From assembly GCF_040183065.1 (NCBI RefSeq), contig NC_091119.1, positions 201,300,043 to 201,364,042 on the forward strand: 64,000 nucleotides of DNA, given 5' to 3'. The DNA is from Periplaneta americana (Eukaryota > Arthropoda > Insecta > Blattodea > Blattidae). The translations under genes were made by a program, and so were the position numbers. Below, piece after piece: positions 22,938 through 33,704 of the stretch. Under the pieces are notes generated by a model. That model did not search any database and was not told where the DNA came from. It was given only the letters and a program-made list of their open reading frames with translations. Numbering within the stretch: the stretch's first letter is position 1; each line of letters opens with the position of its first letter.

Positions 22938-24172
22938 CGCTGGGCTGCAAAAGAAATGCCGATATGAAATTATATCGTTTTCCGAAGACTTTAGCAAACA
23001 TGGCGAGGTAGAAAGCAATTTTTCTGAGATTATTTTTTTAAAAACATGTAAATACGACTTTTATAACATCATGCTCACATTATTATTTAATATGAATTGA
23101 TTTTAAATTACTTATATTCTTTTATTTAACAACGTTAAGGGGAGAGGATGGTATTTTTAAAACTTTTTCCTACTGTATTTGGTGTAAAATATTATTTTTT
23201 TGTATATAGAGAGCTCATGGCTATAAAAACTCATCCAAATATAAATATTTTGAAAAAAATTATTTGGGGGCCAGATTTGAAAAAAAAAAATGTACCCAAT
23301 GTAGGATTTTACTAGAACTGATATATTTAACCCATTTTTAAAGATAAATTCAAACAATTTTTTCCATTTTACTTGCAAAAGCATGTTCTACAAACTGTCT
23401 AACAGAATTTTGATATTAGTGCCTACATTTTTAAAATAAGTAATTAAAATTTAATCAAACTTTTTTTATTTCCTTTTTTGCAAACAGACAGACATATTTT
23501 TTAAAATGAAATCAATTAGCAAAATTCTGTTACAGAGAAAAGTTTCCTAATAGTCTAAAGAATGTGTGTTCTAAATTTCATGCATGTATTCTTAATAGTT
23601 CAGAAATTATATCCATTTTTGTGTGGCAATGTAGCAAAAAAATGAAGTTACCGGAAACAATCAAAAGGGACGTATGATTTAAAAATCTAGAGCGCAGGAA
23701 GTTTAAAAATGGCGTCTCAGCATTCAATAAAGGCACAAATACCCACAAAATGTTATACAATGCATTCCACACATACCACAGAATATTTTAAAGATTTTTT
23801 TTTATTTTAATTTACTCATTCTTTACCAAAACTTACCTTCCTCTCCCCTTAATAACAATACTAACACGAAAATAATGAAACTGCAGTTTATATGGTATTC
23901 CACAGCCTTCCTTATTACCCATGGATGCTGTCATTGTTACAATCGATATATACGGCCGTTACGTTTCATATTGTGTTAACGAAAAATGTATCAATTTTAT
24001 TATAAATACAGATACAGAACTAAAAATTCAAACTATTTGATAGCATTCATCTTGAAACAAAGTTTATATCCAATCCCTTCTGTGTATCTCTATTTATGTT
24101 GGTTCCCATTCGAAGTCCTCGTAACACGATAATATTTGAAATCGATAGCGACATTTCTTTTGCAGCCCAATG
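22938..24172. mobile_element. TA-flanked DNA element enclosing E2
   Basis: The left end CGCTGGGCTGCAAAAGAAAT and the right mirror ATTTCTTTTGCAGCCCAATG sit between TA dinucleotides. The arms pair for about 25 bp and then loosely. No transposase frame remains. E2 lies within it and is therefore younger. Confidence 0.75.
23139..23848. mobile_element. TTAA-flanked element (copy E2)
   Basis: TTAA then GGGGAGAGGATGGTA on the left; TACCTTCCTCTCCCC then TTAA on the right. It has the same target and G-rich start as E1 and E3 but a different interior. Reverse-strand open frames of 64-75 codons inside it are AT-rich and unconvincing. Confidence 0.7.
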
Positions 24173-25055
24173 TACCATTTCCTAATTTTGTATCGAAAGG
24201 ATGATTCTTTATCTGTTTACAACATTTTCTTACAAGAAACAGAAAGCTGAAGTATATGTTTAAAAAACTTTATAAATAGACGGAAAATCGGCGCTCAAAG
24301 TCAGGAAGTTTAAAAAGTTACCCTTGTCGACTGCAATGGCTCTATTCACGATATATTTAATCAATTTACTTTTTTTTCTGACATGCCAAACAGAATGTAG
24401 CAAGTTTCGTTATTACAAAAAAAATTTGAGACTACAAGAAACTGAGTCTGATTTACATAAAACAGAATTATTTCTCATATTCAAAAAAAGATTTTATCTT
24501 CATTCGCTTTGATATTTCTTCTTGGTATACAACATTTATTTATATTTCCTTTCATGAACATATTTATTCCTGTACTCAGAGGAGACAACGAAACGACGTA
24601 ACTATGGTAACAGCATATTGAAATAAGGGGAATAATTTTCTTGCGTCATCACCTTCATTATTATCTTTGTATGACAGAATTGTGTTCATTTTCTCAGGCT
24701 TCTTTGGTTCGACTGTGCCCATAGAAAAGTTGTATATTTGTATACTTCTTGTCGATATTATAATGAGAAGCCATTATCTGCTTATATTTAGAATTTAGCA
24801 CGTGGGTAAAAAATGTCTTTCCATTACGTAACAATTTTCCATTACAATTTCTATTAAAATTATGTAAAACGAAAATCAATATTATTTTAATCACATTTAC
24901 ACGTACGTTTAATTGAAATCTTTCTTAGGTACAAGAATTATTTTGATCATTCAAGTAGGAAATACAGACTTAAATAAAAAAAAATATATAACAAAAATAA
25001 TGACTGAAACATTCATAAAAAATTAGTCATATTTAATGGTCCAAATGTGAAAATC
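24173..25055. other. AT-rich intron-like sequence
   Basis: Short Leu/Phe/Lys-rich open frames only; no supported gene or repeat. Confidence 0.4.
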
Positions 25056-25285
25056 TGCAGTGCTTGGAAAAAGTGACATAAGTCAGTTTTCAGAAAACTT
25101 TTTTGATAATTTATTGACAACTTACACTTGTTTATATCGATTTGGTTTTTTTCTGTATGAATTATTGTAATGGGAGGAATACCTATGTATTTTTTTCCAA
25201 GCGAACAGATGTTCCGTAAGTTGTCAATAAATTATCAAAAAAGGTTTGTGGAAACTGACTTGTGTCACTTTTCCCGAGCACTACA
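25056..25285. mobile_element. 230-bp foldback MITE, copy C2
   Basis: Same ends (TGCAGTGCTTGG and CCCGAGCACTACA) and exactly the same length as C1 at 3472. The left arm is more diverged than the right. Confidence 0.85.
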
Positions 25286-25635
25286 GAAATAACCTATTGT
25301 TTCCTTCCTGAAGATGACGGTAGATCCAACCTTCGAAACTTCTCGATCACTAATAGCGAATGAAGTCCGAACCAAACTTCTGAACAAGTAAACTGCTTCC
25401 ATCTCCATTTCAAACACATCTAGTATGGAGGATATCCCAATTTCAAAAAGCTTTAAAAATTAAAAATACTATTTCAATTATTTCATTAAATGCATATTTA
25501 ACATCACCATTTTGAAAAGTTTACAAAATAAGTTTCCTAACAATTCTCATAGTTTGAAAAAATCATCCAGGGAACAAATTAGCCCCATCCAGGAACACAC
25601 TAAAGGAAATTTCCATAGAATATCTCATAAAATAT

Positions 25636-26058
25636 CGTATTTTCTCGAATACAACGCGCATTTCTTTTTCCCGAATTTCAGAAGTAAAAAATATGGGTGT
25701 GCGGCTTATTCGAAATGAAGTTGGCAACATTGCCTGAGTTTTCTGCCGCGCAATTCCTAAGGTGGTAGCGCTTCCCATTATCTTTCAGCGCAGGTTTTTC
25801 AATAAAATTGTGAATATTGTTAAGTGGCGTTTGGATTATCAGTTAGTTTAGCAGATTATCAATTAGGTAAGTGTATAGTTTGGGTTTGAAATGCGTCCTG
25901 TTTTAGGATAAAATGTATTTTTTTTTAACTGAACAATATTTGAGTTTAATTGTTTTTAATTTGCTGTGAATACACTTGTTGAAAGTTTTTTTTTCTTTCA
26001 AAAGTGAAGTGCGCGTTTTATTCGAGGGCGGGGGGCGACGGGTATTCGAGAAAATACG
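25636..26058. mobile_element. Inverted-terminal-repeat element
   Basis: CGTATTTTCTCGAATACAAC at the left and GTATTCGAGAAAATACG at the right are mirror images; inner blocks ACGCGCATTTC and AAGTGAAGTGCGCGTTTTAT also pair. The GC-rich right arm contains GAGGGCGGGGGGCGACGG. No coding frame. Confidence 0.65.
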
Positions 26059-26750
26059 CACCCAGCACTTCTAAAAAACTAAAATAACATTCTAACTACT
26101 ATTAGAAGCTCTTATCGGAAAACTTTTGACAAGCAGAAACAATATTATATCAACAAGTTCAACAACTATACAATAAGATATGAAAAAGGAAATGTTACGA
26201 AACAAGATTCAGCTGTTGAATGAGTAAGGAAGGGCACAAAGGTGGATACCTTAACTTCGGAAGGGCTCTAACCCCTACTAACATGTGGAAGTCCTTAACC
26301 TTTTCAGTTACCATCATTACTGTATTTCGACTTATTCAATTATATACAGGGTGTTTCAGAAATACTTTGACAAACCTTGGGGGCATGTTCCTCACAACAA
26401 AACAAGAAAAAAAGTTCATATAAATATATGTCCGAAAATCCTTAGTTTTTTTTAGTTATTAATGAAAGAAAACAATGAAACATCTGTTAGATATTGTCAG
26501 CCTGTTAGCTTTAATCAATCCAGAAACTCATAACAAATGTTCAAATGACAAATGACTGTAGTAAACAAGTCTCCTTGGCAACACATAGCCATCTAGGATA
26601 CAATAGGTGCATCAGCAGACTTGTATCAGTAACATCATTCGATTATCTAACAAAATGAATTATTATCGGATACAAACTTAAGTTGCAAATCAAGCTTTCA
26701 AGTATAACTCCCTGTAAAGTTGATTTGAATAATTTCGAGGGAAAAATTGT

Positions 26751-26822
26751 TCCGGGGCCGGGCATCGAACCCGGGACCTTTGCTTAAACGTACCAACGCT
26801 CTACCAACTGAGCTACCCGGGA
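26751..26822 (-). repeat. tRNA-like unit 1
   Basis: The reverse strand reads GGGTAGCTCAGTTGGTAGAG (D-arm and A box), then an anticodon-like arm, then GGTCCCGGGTTCGATGCCCGG (T arm and B box). The acceptor halves pair poorly and the loop lacks the invariant U33 here, so a working tRNA is not claimed. Confidence 0.7.
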
Positions 26823-27035
26823 ACTCTACCAGATTCCGATCCAACTTTTCCCTCTATATCCACAGACCTCAAAGTGGGCTGACAACCGTCAAGCAACCAA
26901 CATTGAGTGCACACTAACTCTGTGTGACTTAAATTGTGGTTTTCTGTTAACGAACAGTGACGTACATTATGCAAATCAAGCTATCAGTATAACTCCCTGT
27001 AAAGTTGATTTGAATAATTTCGAGGGAAAAATTGT

Positions 27036-27095
27036 TCCGGGGCCGGGCATCGAACCCGGGACCTTTGGTTAAACGTTCCGACGCTCTACCAAATT
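27036..27095 (-). repeat. tRNA-like unit 2, truncated
   Basis: Same T-arm and B box as unit 1 (CCGGGCATCGAACCCGGGAC on +), but broken after GCTCTACCAA, before the D-arm is complete. The preceding flank GCAAATCAAGC to CGAGGGAAAAATTG is shared with unit 1. Confidence 0.65.
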
Positions 27096-27114
27096 GGATC
27101 GGAGTCTGGTAGAG

Positions 27115-27187
27115 TTCCCGGGTAGCTCAGTTGGTAGAGCGTTGGTATGTTTAACCAAAGGTCCCGGGTTCGATGCCCGGCCCCGGA
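27115..27187 (+). repeat. tRNA-like unit 3
   Basis: Forward copy with intact D-arm (AGCTCAGTTGGTAGAGC), anticodon-like stem TTGGT/ACCAA around ATGTTTA (formal anticodon GTT) and T arm CCGGGTTCGATGCCCGG. The acceptor stem has mismatches and the flanks are those of the foldback, so this is most likely tRNA-derived repeat DNA. Confidence 0.7.
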
Positions 27188-27588
27188 ACAATTTTTCCCT
27201 CGAAATTATTCAAATCAATTTTACAGGGAGTTATACCTGAAAGCTTGATTCGTAACTTAAGTTTGTATCCGATAATAATTCATTTTGTTAGATAATCGAA
27301 TGATGTTATCGATACAAGCCTGCTGATGCACCCATTGTATCCTAGATGGCTATGTGTTGCCAAGGAGACTTGTTTACTACAGTCATTTGTCATTTGAACA
27401 TTTGTTTTGAGTTTCTGAATTGATTAAAGCTACCAGGCTGACAATATCTAATATATGTTTCATTGTTTTCTTTCATTAATAACTAAACAAACTAAGGATT
27501 CGGACATATGTTTGTATGAACTTTTTTTCTTGTTTCGGTGTGAGGAACATGCCCCTAAGGTTTGTCAAAGTATTTCTGAAACACCCTG

Positions 27589-28575
27589 TACACAGAAAGT
27601 CATACTCTCTTCCTATACCTAGCACACATTGTTTTCCTGGTAAAATATTTTATTTGCAAGTGTGCAAAATATTTCAATATACTGTACAGTACAAAAACAC
27701 TAGACATACGCCGGGCGTTGTTTAGAAGAATCCTTTTTTACTTTTTCTCAGTACATTTTTACAAGTTATTAAAAAATTCAACACATTTATATCAATTTTC
27801 CTTCTCAGCTCTCCGTTTTCCCCGTCCCTTTACTCGTTGTCCATTTTCTTCTCTAATTATCTTTTTCTCCTTCCGTCTTCTTCTCCTCCTGTTTGCTTGT
27901 TCCGAAATCTCAGTTTCCGCCATCTCATGTTAGACAGTCATCTGTTTCGCTGTTTGTTGGTTTGCATATGAAAGACGATTTTGTTTGTGTATTATGGAGC
28001 CGTTGTTTTCTGTATTGTTCAATTTTTGTGTTAAATTTAAAACTCTGAATTAATTTCCAATACTCTAGTTTAAAATGTTATCTGATTTCTTCCAGCCTGC
28101 ACCTGCTCTTAAACATTTCATTTCTACATCCTGTATTCAACTTTATTCTTTTGTTATCAAGCAGGCTTACGTACATAAATTAGCACAAGGACAGCCATTA
28201 TTGTATACCCGTTTACTTCGCAAATTTTGTTGGCTTTACCTCATAGGAGTTTTCTTGAAAAAAAATCCCAATACAGTGAAATCTCAGTATAACGTACATC
28301 AGAAAATAACATTATTTATATTTTATTTTGAAAAATACTTTGTAATTAAAAAAAGGAAATTTTATCCAAACAAAATTATTTCGATTTTACATTAGATAAT
28401 GCAGAGTTATTCCACAACATGTCTTAGCTTTTATTTACTGCAACTGTATTTAGAGTCCATATAAAATTCAACAAACTTAAGAAACCCACTACACTTATAC
28501 AAAACTACAAAGATAACACTCAATTTCAAAATTATAACGCAAAGAAATTAAAGTTAAAAAAGAAGTTACTATATA
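27589..28575. other. AT-rich sequence without supported gene
   Basis: Open frames at 27718-27933 and 28075-28395 are Phe/Leu/Lys-rich with no recognisable domain. A transposon-end-like CAGTGAAATCTCAGTATAAC lies at 28275. Confidence 0.4.
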
Positions 28576-28809
28576 GGGTAAAAGTTGGTAAATTGTGATA
28601 TGAGTAATATTGTGATAGTTATTTTTGAGAATTTATTACAATTTTACTGAGCGAGAGCAAGATCGGTTTTTGCGTCAACGTATTAAAGGAATGTTCGTGG
28701 ACAAATTTCTGCACAAAATCGGTCCTTCTTTCGCTCAGTAAAATTGTGCTAATTCTCAAAAAGAACTATCACAATATTACTTACATCATAATATTACTAA
28801 CCTTTACCC
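28576..28809. mobile_element. 234-bp palindromic MITE F
   Basis: TA-flanked. GGGTAAAAGTTGGTAAATTG at the left mirrors CTAACCTTTACCC at the right; the arms pair through GTAATATTGTGATAGTT and AAAATTTACTGAGCG-like blocks. Non-coding. Confidence 0.85.
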
Positions 28810-29004
28810 TACAACAAATAATATGCACATGGTATCACGTACAATAAACAAAATTTGGAGTATTGGTAGGTCTTAACTTAAGTTTTGTTTATTTTTCTCA
28901 ATAATTTATCTTTTACAAACTATTGAGGTTCACCCAATGACACGAGAATCAATCATTCTTACTAGAAACAACGCAGGACAAAGATAATAATAATAACAAC
29001 AAGA

Positions 29005-29732
29005 TGCCATCGGCGTAGCTCAGTCGACTCAAGAAGGCCCGCTCTCACTTAGCAGAATCGAATCGAACAGAATTTCTCTTCATAATGTATTTAAATGGCA
29101 GATAGCAAAAAGCGGCGCGTCGAATCAAATCGAACAGAACACAATTCATGAGCTAGATAGAATATTTATTCCACTGCCGGAACATAATTTCTTGTTTCGG
29201 GTATGATCGTATGTTCTCGTGAAGCCTTCGTGAAAAAACAAAAGAACCACTTCCATTCTTGGTGGCTTAATTTGTTTACCATTGAAAGTTATTGCTGAAA
29301 TAGTACGTATACAAAAATCACAATGTAATATGAACGGAGAAAAAATAATAAATCTTGTGTAGAATTATTCTCTTTTGTATGACAAAACACAAGACATAAA
29401 AGAATTGTTCGGTTCGATTCCACTAGGTGTGAGTGGCAGCAGACTTTTCGTTTCGATTCGGTTCGATTCCGCTAAGTGGGAGCGGGCCTTAAGGCGCTTG
29501 CCTACAGATCTGGAGTTGCGTTCGGGCGCGGATTCGATTCCCGCTTGGGCTGATTACCTGGTTGGTTTTTTCCCCGAGGCTTTCCCCAACCGTAAGGCAA
29601 ATGTGAGGTAATATATGGCGAATCCTCGACCTCATCTCGCCAAATATCATCTCACTTTCACCAATACTATCGACGATAAATAAATAATCTCGTAGCTGAT
29701 ACAGCGTTGTTAAATAAACAAGTAAAAAAAAG
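29005..29732 (+). mobile_element. tRNA-derived SINE split by a MITE
   Basis: The head CATCGGCGTAGCTCAGTCGA, with the A box, stops at 29034 and resumes at 29491 with GCGCTTGCCTACAGATCTGG, B box GATTCGATTCC, the body GATTACCTGGTTGG and AACCGTAAGGCAAATGTGAG, and an A-rich end. Joined across the insert, the head is a normal tRNA-like D-arm region. Confidence 0.85.
29035..29490. mobile_element. 456-bp MITE inserted in the SINE head
   Basis: Terminal repeats AAGGCCCGCTCTCACTTAGC and its mirror (GCTAAGTGGGAGCGGGCCTT), with sub-terminal GAATCGAATCGAAC repeats. AAG occurs on both sides (29032-29034, 29491-29493), indicating a 3-bp target duplication as in PIF/Harbinger-type elements; superfamily uncertain. 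Confidence 0.8.
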
Positions 29733-29737
29733 TGTAA

Positions 29738-29760
29738 ATTATTATTATTATTATTATTAA

Positions 29761-29802
<42 letters not shown>

Positions 29803-29865
29803 ATTTATTTCTACTGGCAGAGTTAAAGCCAGCGTTCTCTTCCACTCAACCAGTATCATTATTAC

Positions 29866-29920
<55 letters not shown>

Positions 29921-29960
29921 TATTCAGGCAGATTTGAGGCCATCGGGACTTTTCCACTCT
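29738..29960 (-). repeat. (TTA)n tracts with reversed LINE tails
   Basis: Two long ATT/TTA trinucleotide runs (29738-29797, 29859-29922) are each followed by a CTGGCAGAGTTAAAGCC- or CAGGCAGATTTGAGGCC-type LINE 3'-tail read backwards. They look like two 5'-truncated LINE insertions whose 3' ends expanded. Poly-Asn and poly-Leu translations are artefacts. Confidence 0.7.
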
Positions 29961-30466
29961 GCCAGATCAAATGCACGTAATTTAATATGCTACACTTTAC
30001 ATACAATGCTATGTTTCCAGTCAACATGTTCAAAATAAAAATAAATACACATATGGATATATAAAATCTGAAACCAACAATAGATAAAATAAGAATAATA
30101 TATAAAAGTTAAAAAATATATATTTTATACCAAGTTAAAAAATGTTCGTACGTAATAATGACATGATCACAAGTAAAAATACGGTAATGTAAAAGTGAAA
30201 TATCTTTGCATTATAATGTATGGGATTGTAATGGGGGATTTAAAATAGGCACGCAAAGCTGAAAAGTGCTCCAAACTGAAGTGCACTATATTGAGATAAT
30301 ACTGTATTAATTACAATAAATTGCATAGAGAAAGATACGACTTGCCTGAATGATCTGCCCATCTACATACTAAATTCTTATTGTTACGTTGACTCCAGGA
30401 ATAACGCACGTTGAAAACAAAACAGCATCTACTATAGCAAGATCGTTTCATTCTGATTTGCTCTAG
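29961..30466. other. Sequence before igl exon C
   Basis: AT-rich, no repeat or gene recognised. It ends with TTCTGATTTGCTCTAG, a good pyrimidine tract and AG for the next exon. Confidence 0.45.
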
Positions 30467-30619
30467 GTTGACGATGAACTAGCTGACATTGACCTTACTG
30501 ATCCCGATTTAAACAAGGCTGCAACAAAAATCCAAGCATCTTTCCGTGGACACAAGGTGCGCAAGGAGACGACGACCAAAGATGGCGAAGAGGGGGAGGA
30601 AGCAGCAGCGGGCCAATGA
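30467..30619 (+). CDS. igl: igloo-like IQ-motif terminal exon C (canonical IQ)
   Basis: From the TTTGCTCTAG acceptor a phase-0 frame of 50 codons ends in TGA: the acidic [16 protein letters not shown], then [18 protein letters not shown], then an acidic/Ala tail. This is the best IQ of the three: [12 protein letters not shown] satisfies IQxxxRGxxxR and nearly equals the neurogranin/neuromodulin motif, including the Ser that PKC phosphorylates there to block calmodulin binding. The module repeats exons A and B 20-25 kb upstream. Start exons of the gene lie outside the window or were not recognised. Alternatives are a separate small IQ gene or serial rather than alternative splicing; the stop codons argue for alternative last exons. 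Confidence 0.85.
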   Translation, partial: VDDELADIDLTDPDLNKAATKIQASFRGHKVRKETTTKDGEEGEEAAAGQ

Positions 30620-33136
30620 GCGACATCCACGTCACGTTCACACCACGACACGTCACGTTGCAGCCCCAACGCGATGACTGAACCTGCTGGAGTCTTGTTA
30701 TACAGCGGCATTGTTCTACAATGCTAATGTCACAATTTACATATACCAATTGTTACAGTTATTATTTTTTCTCTTTATATATATAAATTTACAAAAAAAA
30801 AATATGCTAGGAAAGTCAGTGCCAGAAATTGAATGGTTCATAGACAATGTTTTATGAATCTAGTCTAATAACTACGTATTATTATTCTAGTCGAGTCATT
30901 GTTGAAGATAAATATGTTCTTGTTATTTATATACATGTAAGCACCTATCGCCATATTTGACCAGTGACCAGGTATGTAACTTATCCTATTGGTAACAGAA
31001 ACACTGAAGCTTAAAAAAGTTTATTTACAGTGATAGTAATAATTCTGCTTAAACTTTTAAAACACGCATATTATTTAATATAAGAACTTTCTGAATACGG
31101 AAATACAATTATTTCTACAGGCTTACCATTAGATTCACTGAAATGAATGTTAATACCTTCCCATTTCTTTCTTGTTTTCGGTTTAAATGTTGTGTTATGC
31201 CCTCTTCACAATATAACGAGTCTAAAGTACATGTGTATATTTTGATTTCAAGCATCACAAATTCATTAATGAAATAGATGAAGTACAGTTGCTAGTGAAT
31301 TACACATGGTAGCAATTTGACTATATACCATACTTTCAACAAAAATATAATATTGACCATTTTCATTGAGTAACACGATTCCGAGGCAGTTCTTAAATTT
31401 TAGTAAACATTTCGCTATTCCAAAGAAAATTTGTTTAGATGTAGCTCTTCATATCTTGAAAGGTTCTAAAGGTAGCCTAATTTTTTCTACCGTGGATCAG
31501 CAAATTTAACCACAGCCATTGTACCTACCAAGAAATGTAAATTTTGTATAGTATTTATTCTTTGTCATTTACACAGTCTGTTATCGCAGAAAGAATTTTC
31601 AATAACACACAAATTTACTTAAATAAGAGTTAGAGTTGGTCATGGAATTGTATAGCCATGATCTGCTTATAAGAACTGATATATTAGAGTTTATTATTTT
31701 ATTTGTGAGTTTCTAACACAGAATTATAAACTGATACTATTATTTTTAAACGTGTTTCAAGTGATAATGTTAGTAGCATAATTAATTCTTTATATTATGG
31801 ATAAATCTTAAATTTATTTCGGTCCTATTTGTTGACAAGAATCATACAATTTATTATGGATATAACTAATGAAATATTGTGGTCATTTGTACCCAACAAA
31901 CTTTTATTGTAAATGATTTCCTATGTTTTCGTATAATTTATCTTAATGTTTTCTTTTTCTTTTCAAATTGTCACACAATTGGTTTTAATGATTATTCTTT
32001 ATGAATTGATTAGTAGGCCAATCTATTCGAACCCTTATTTAGGACGGCTTTTTTTTTTTTAAACAAATCTCTCTAGATTTACATTGGGTTCGAAATTGTA
32101 TTAATTGTGATCAAAATTATATTGTCTTTCTGACAGCCTATATTAAATTTCAAATAATGCTGTAGCTTCAGTATAAATTCCAGTTTGACTATCTGTAAAA
32201 TATTTTGTAATAAAAAGGTGTAACTACCTAAATTTACAAAATGCAATATGATATCAATTGAAGGTAAAGTAATCTTAGAGGTCACTGGTTCAAATCAATT
32301 TAGTGCCACACTTTCATCTCAATTGCGGCTGTAGCATAGTTCTAAACATTCCGTGTTCCAAGACACATCACGGTTCAAATCATCGGGTTTGGACTCCGTC
32401 CGTAAGCCGCAAATATTATGTCACTTATCAACATGATATTTCTGGTAGCAACAAGTTCATCACCTCCTGCAGCACGTTTAGGAAGCACGTTCAAGTAACT
32501 AATTTTTTTTAAATACACAAGAAACAGCTTTCCAAGAGATTTTATTTTAATATATGTACATTTATATTACGCAACTTCGCAAGAGTTCATTCTTTACAAT
32601 TATGTTCTTTTACATATCTCAAATATATTTAATGTATTTGTTTAAACTGATAATGTTTTAAATCTTTCATTAGATTATCTCTTACTAAGTCAGAATTACC
32701 GGTATCTGTCTTATTTTTAATTTTCTGAATACCGGTACCATTATCTTCTAACCATTTTATAAAAACATACTATAAAATTTTATCTCTCAGCGGTAAATCC
32801 ATTACTGGTACTACCTTTTTTTTTCTATTATTGACCCACATCTTTAATAAAGACCTAAAACTTCTGAATCTCTTTAATTTAAAGCACATTAATAGTCCAG
32901 ATTAGAGATTCAATTGGACATTATTCAAATGTGTTTCATTATACATGCAAATCCGAATAATAAATGTGAATAAATTTATTTTCATATACTGAACAATCAT
33001 TTGATTTACTACTGTACAGAAAATAGTTCATATTGTGATATTTATGAAGTTCTGGTAATCAATAGCTAAAGGCAAAAATTAAAACACATTAAGAGTTGTT
33101 TAATATAAATAATAAATCAAATATTTATAATCCATT
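30620..33136. other. Putative 3' UTR and intergenic AT-rich DNA
   Basis: The first part is probably the 3' UTR of exon C. No further IQ exon, RNA gene or defined transposon was seen. Confidence 0.45.
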
Positions 33137-33704
33137 TTGAATCTTGCGTACACTATTTTTAACACTTGAATATAATTAATTGATTAATTAGCGGACTTAC
33201 TCGTGTTAATCATGTAAGATTTGTGCGGCTTACAGCAGTTTCAGTGCTTCACGCACCATCCTCAGAGCCTACTAGATCTCGGCGTCATCTCGAACTTCTC
33301 CGCCTGTTATGTGGGTGTGTTTGATTGTTGAAAGGTGTTGAAGAGTACGCCGATCACATAACCAATGCTAACCACACATACAATAACATAAATGCTGACA
33401 TGGAAATCCTACACATACAACCCAAGAACCAAAAACTCAACACACTAGAACAATACGAAATATACAAACACACTAAAACACACCCCGATCAAATTCTCAA
33501 CACACAGATCAATTTCAGTACACACACACTATTTGACTCCACTCTTCAACACCTTTCAACAATCAAACACACCCAGGCAGAGAAGTTCGAGATGACGCTG
33601 AGATCTAGTAGGCTCTGAGGATGGTGTGTGAAGCACTGAAACAGCTGTAAGCCACACAAATCTTACATAATTAACACGAGTAAGTCCGCTAGTTAATCAA
33701 TTAA
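33137..33704 (+). mobile_element. Penelope-like retroelement, copy 2
   Basis: Mirror-image ends (TAATTGATTAATTAGCGGAC and its reverse) enclose a short coding tail. The left outer flank TTTGAATCTTGCGTACACTA is the reverse complement of the sequence right of copy 1, showing that this segment belongs to the element. It is shorter than copy 1 because the inversion junction lies further 3'. Confidence 0.85.
33346..33618 (+). pseudogene. Penelope endonuclease C-terminal fragment
   Basis: The frame YADHITNANHTYNNINAD, then KLNTLEQYEIYKHTKTHP matches copy 1 closely. A 7-base deletion near 33572 relative to copy 1 (CACCCAGGCAG versus CACCCACACAACAGGCAG) shifts the last codons. The GIY and YIG motifs are missing. 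Confidence 0.8.

Larger units (their letters stand above)
26347..27588. mobile_element. 1.24-kb long-arm foldback with tRNA-like units
   Basis: TA flanks on both sides. The left arm starts CAGGGTGTTTCAGAAATACT and the right arm ends AGTATTTCTGAAACACCCTG. The arms pair for roughly 390 bp (26347 to about 26740 against about 27195-27588), including GGCAACACATAGCCATCTAG. The centre carries three tRNA-like units, two reversed and one forward. No transposase. The whole would fold into one long hairpin. Confidence 0.88.

Noticed and set aside
26751-27187. Functional tRNA genes
   Set aside because: D and T arms are good, but the acceptor stem is mispaired, one unit lacks U33, one is truncated, and all lie in a transposon-like foldback.
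28075-28395. 106-codon + frame
   Set aside because: AT-rich, no motif, ends within a transposon-end-like sequence; likely chance.
29489-29845. Reverse frame with a long Asn run, and forward Leu run at 29799-30038
   Set aside because: Both are translations of (TTA)n tracts.
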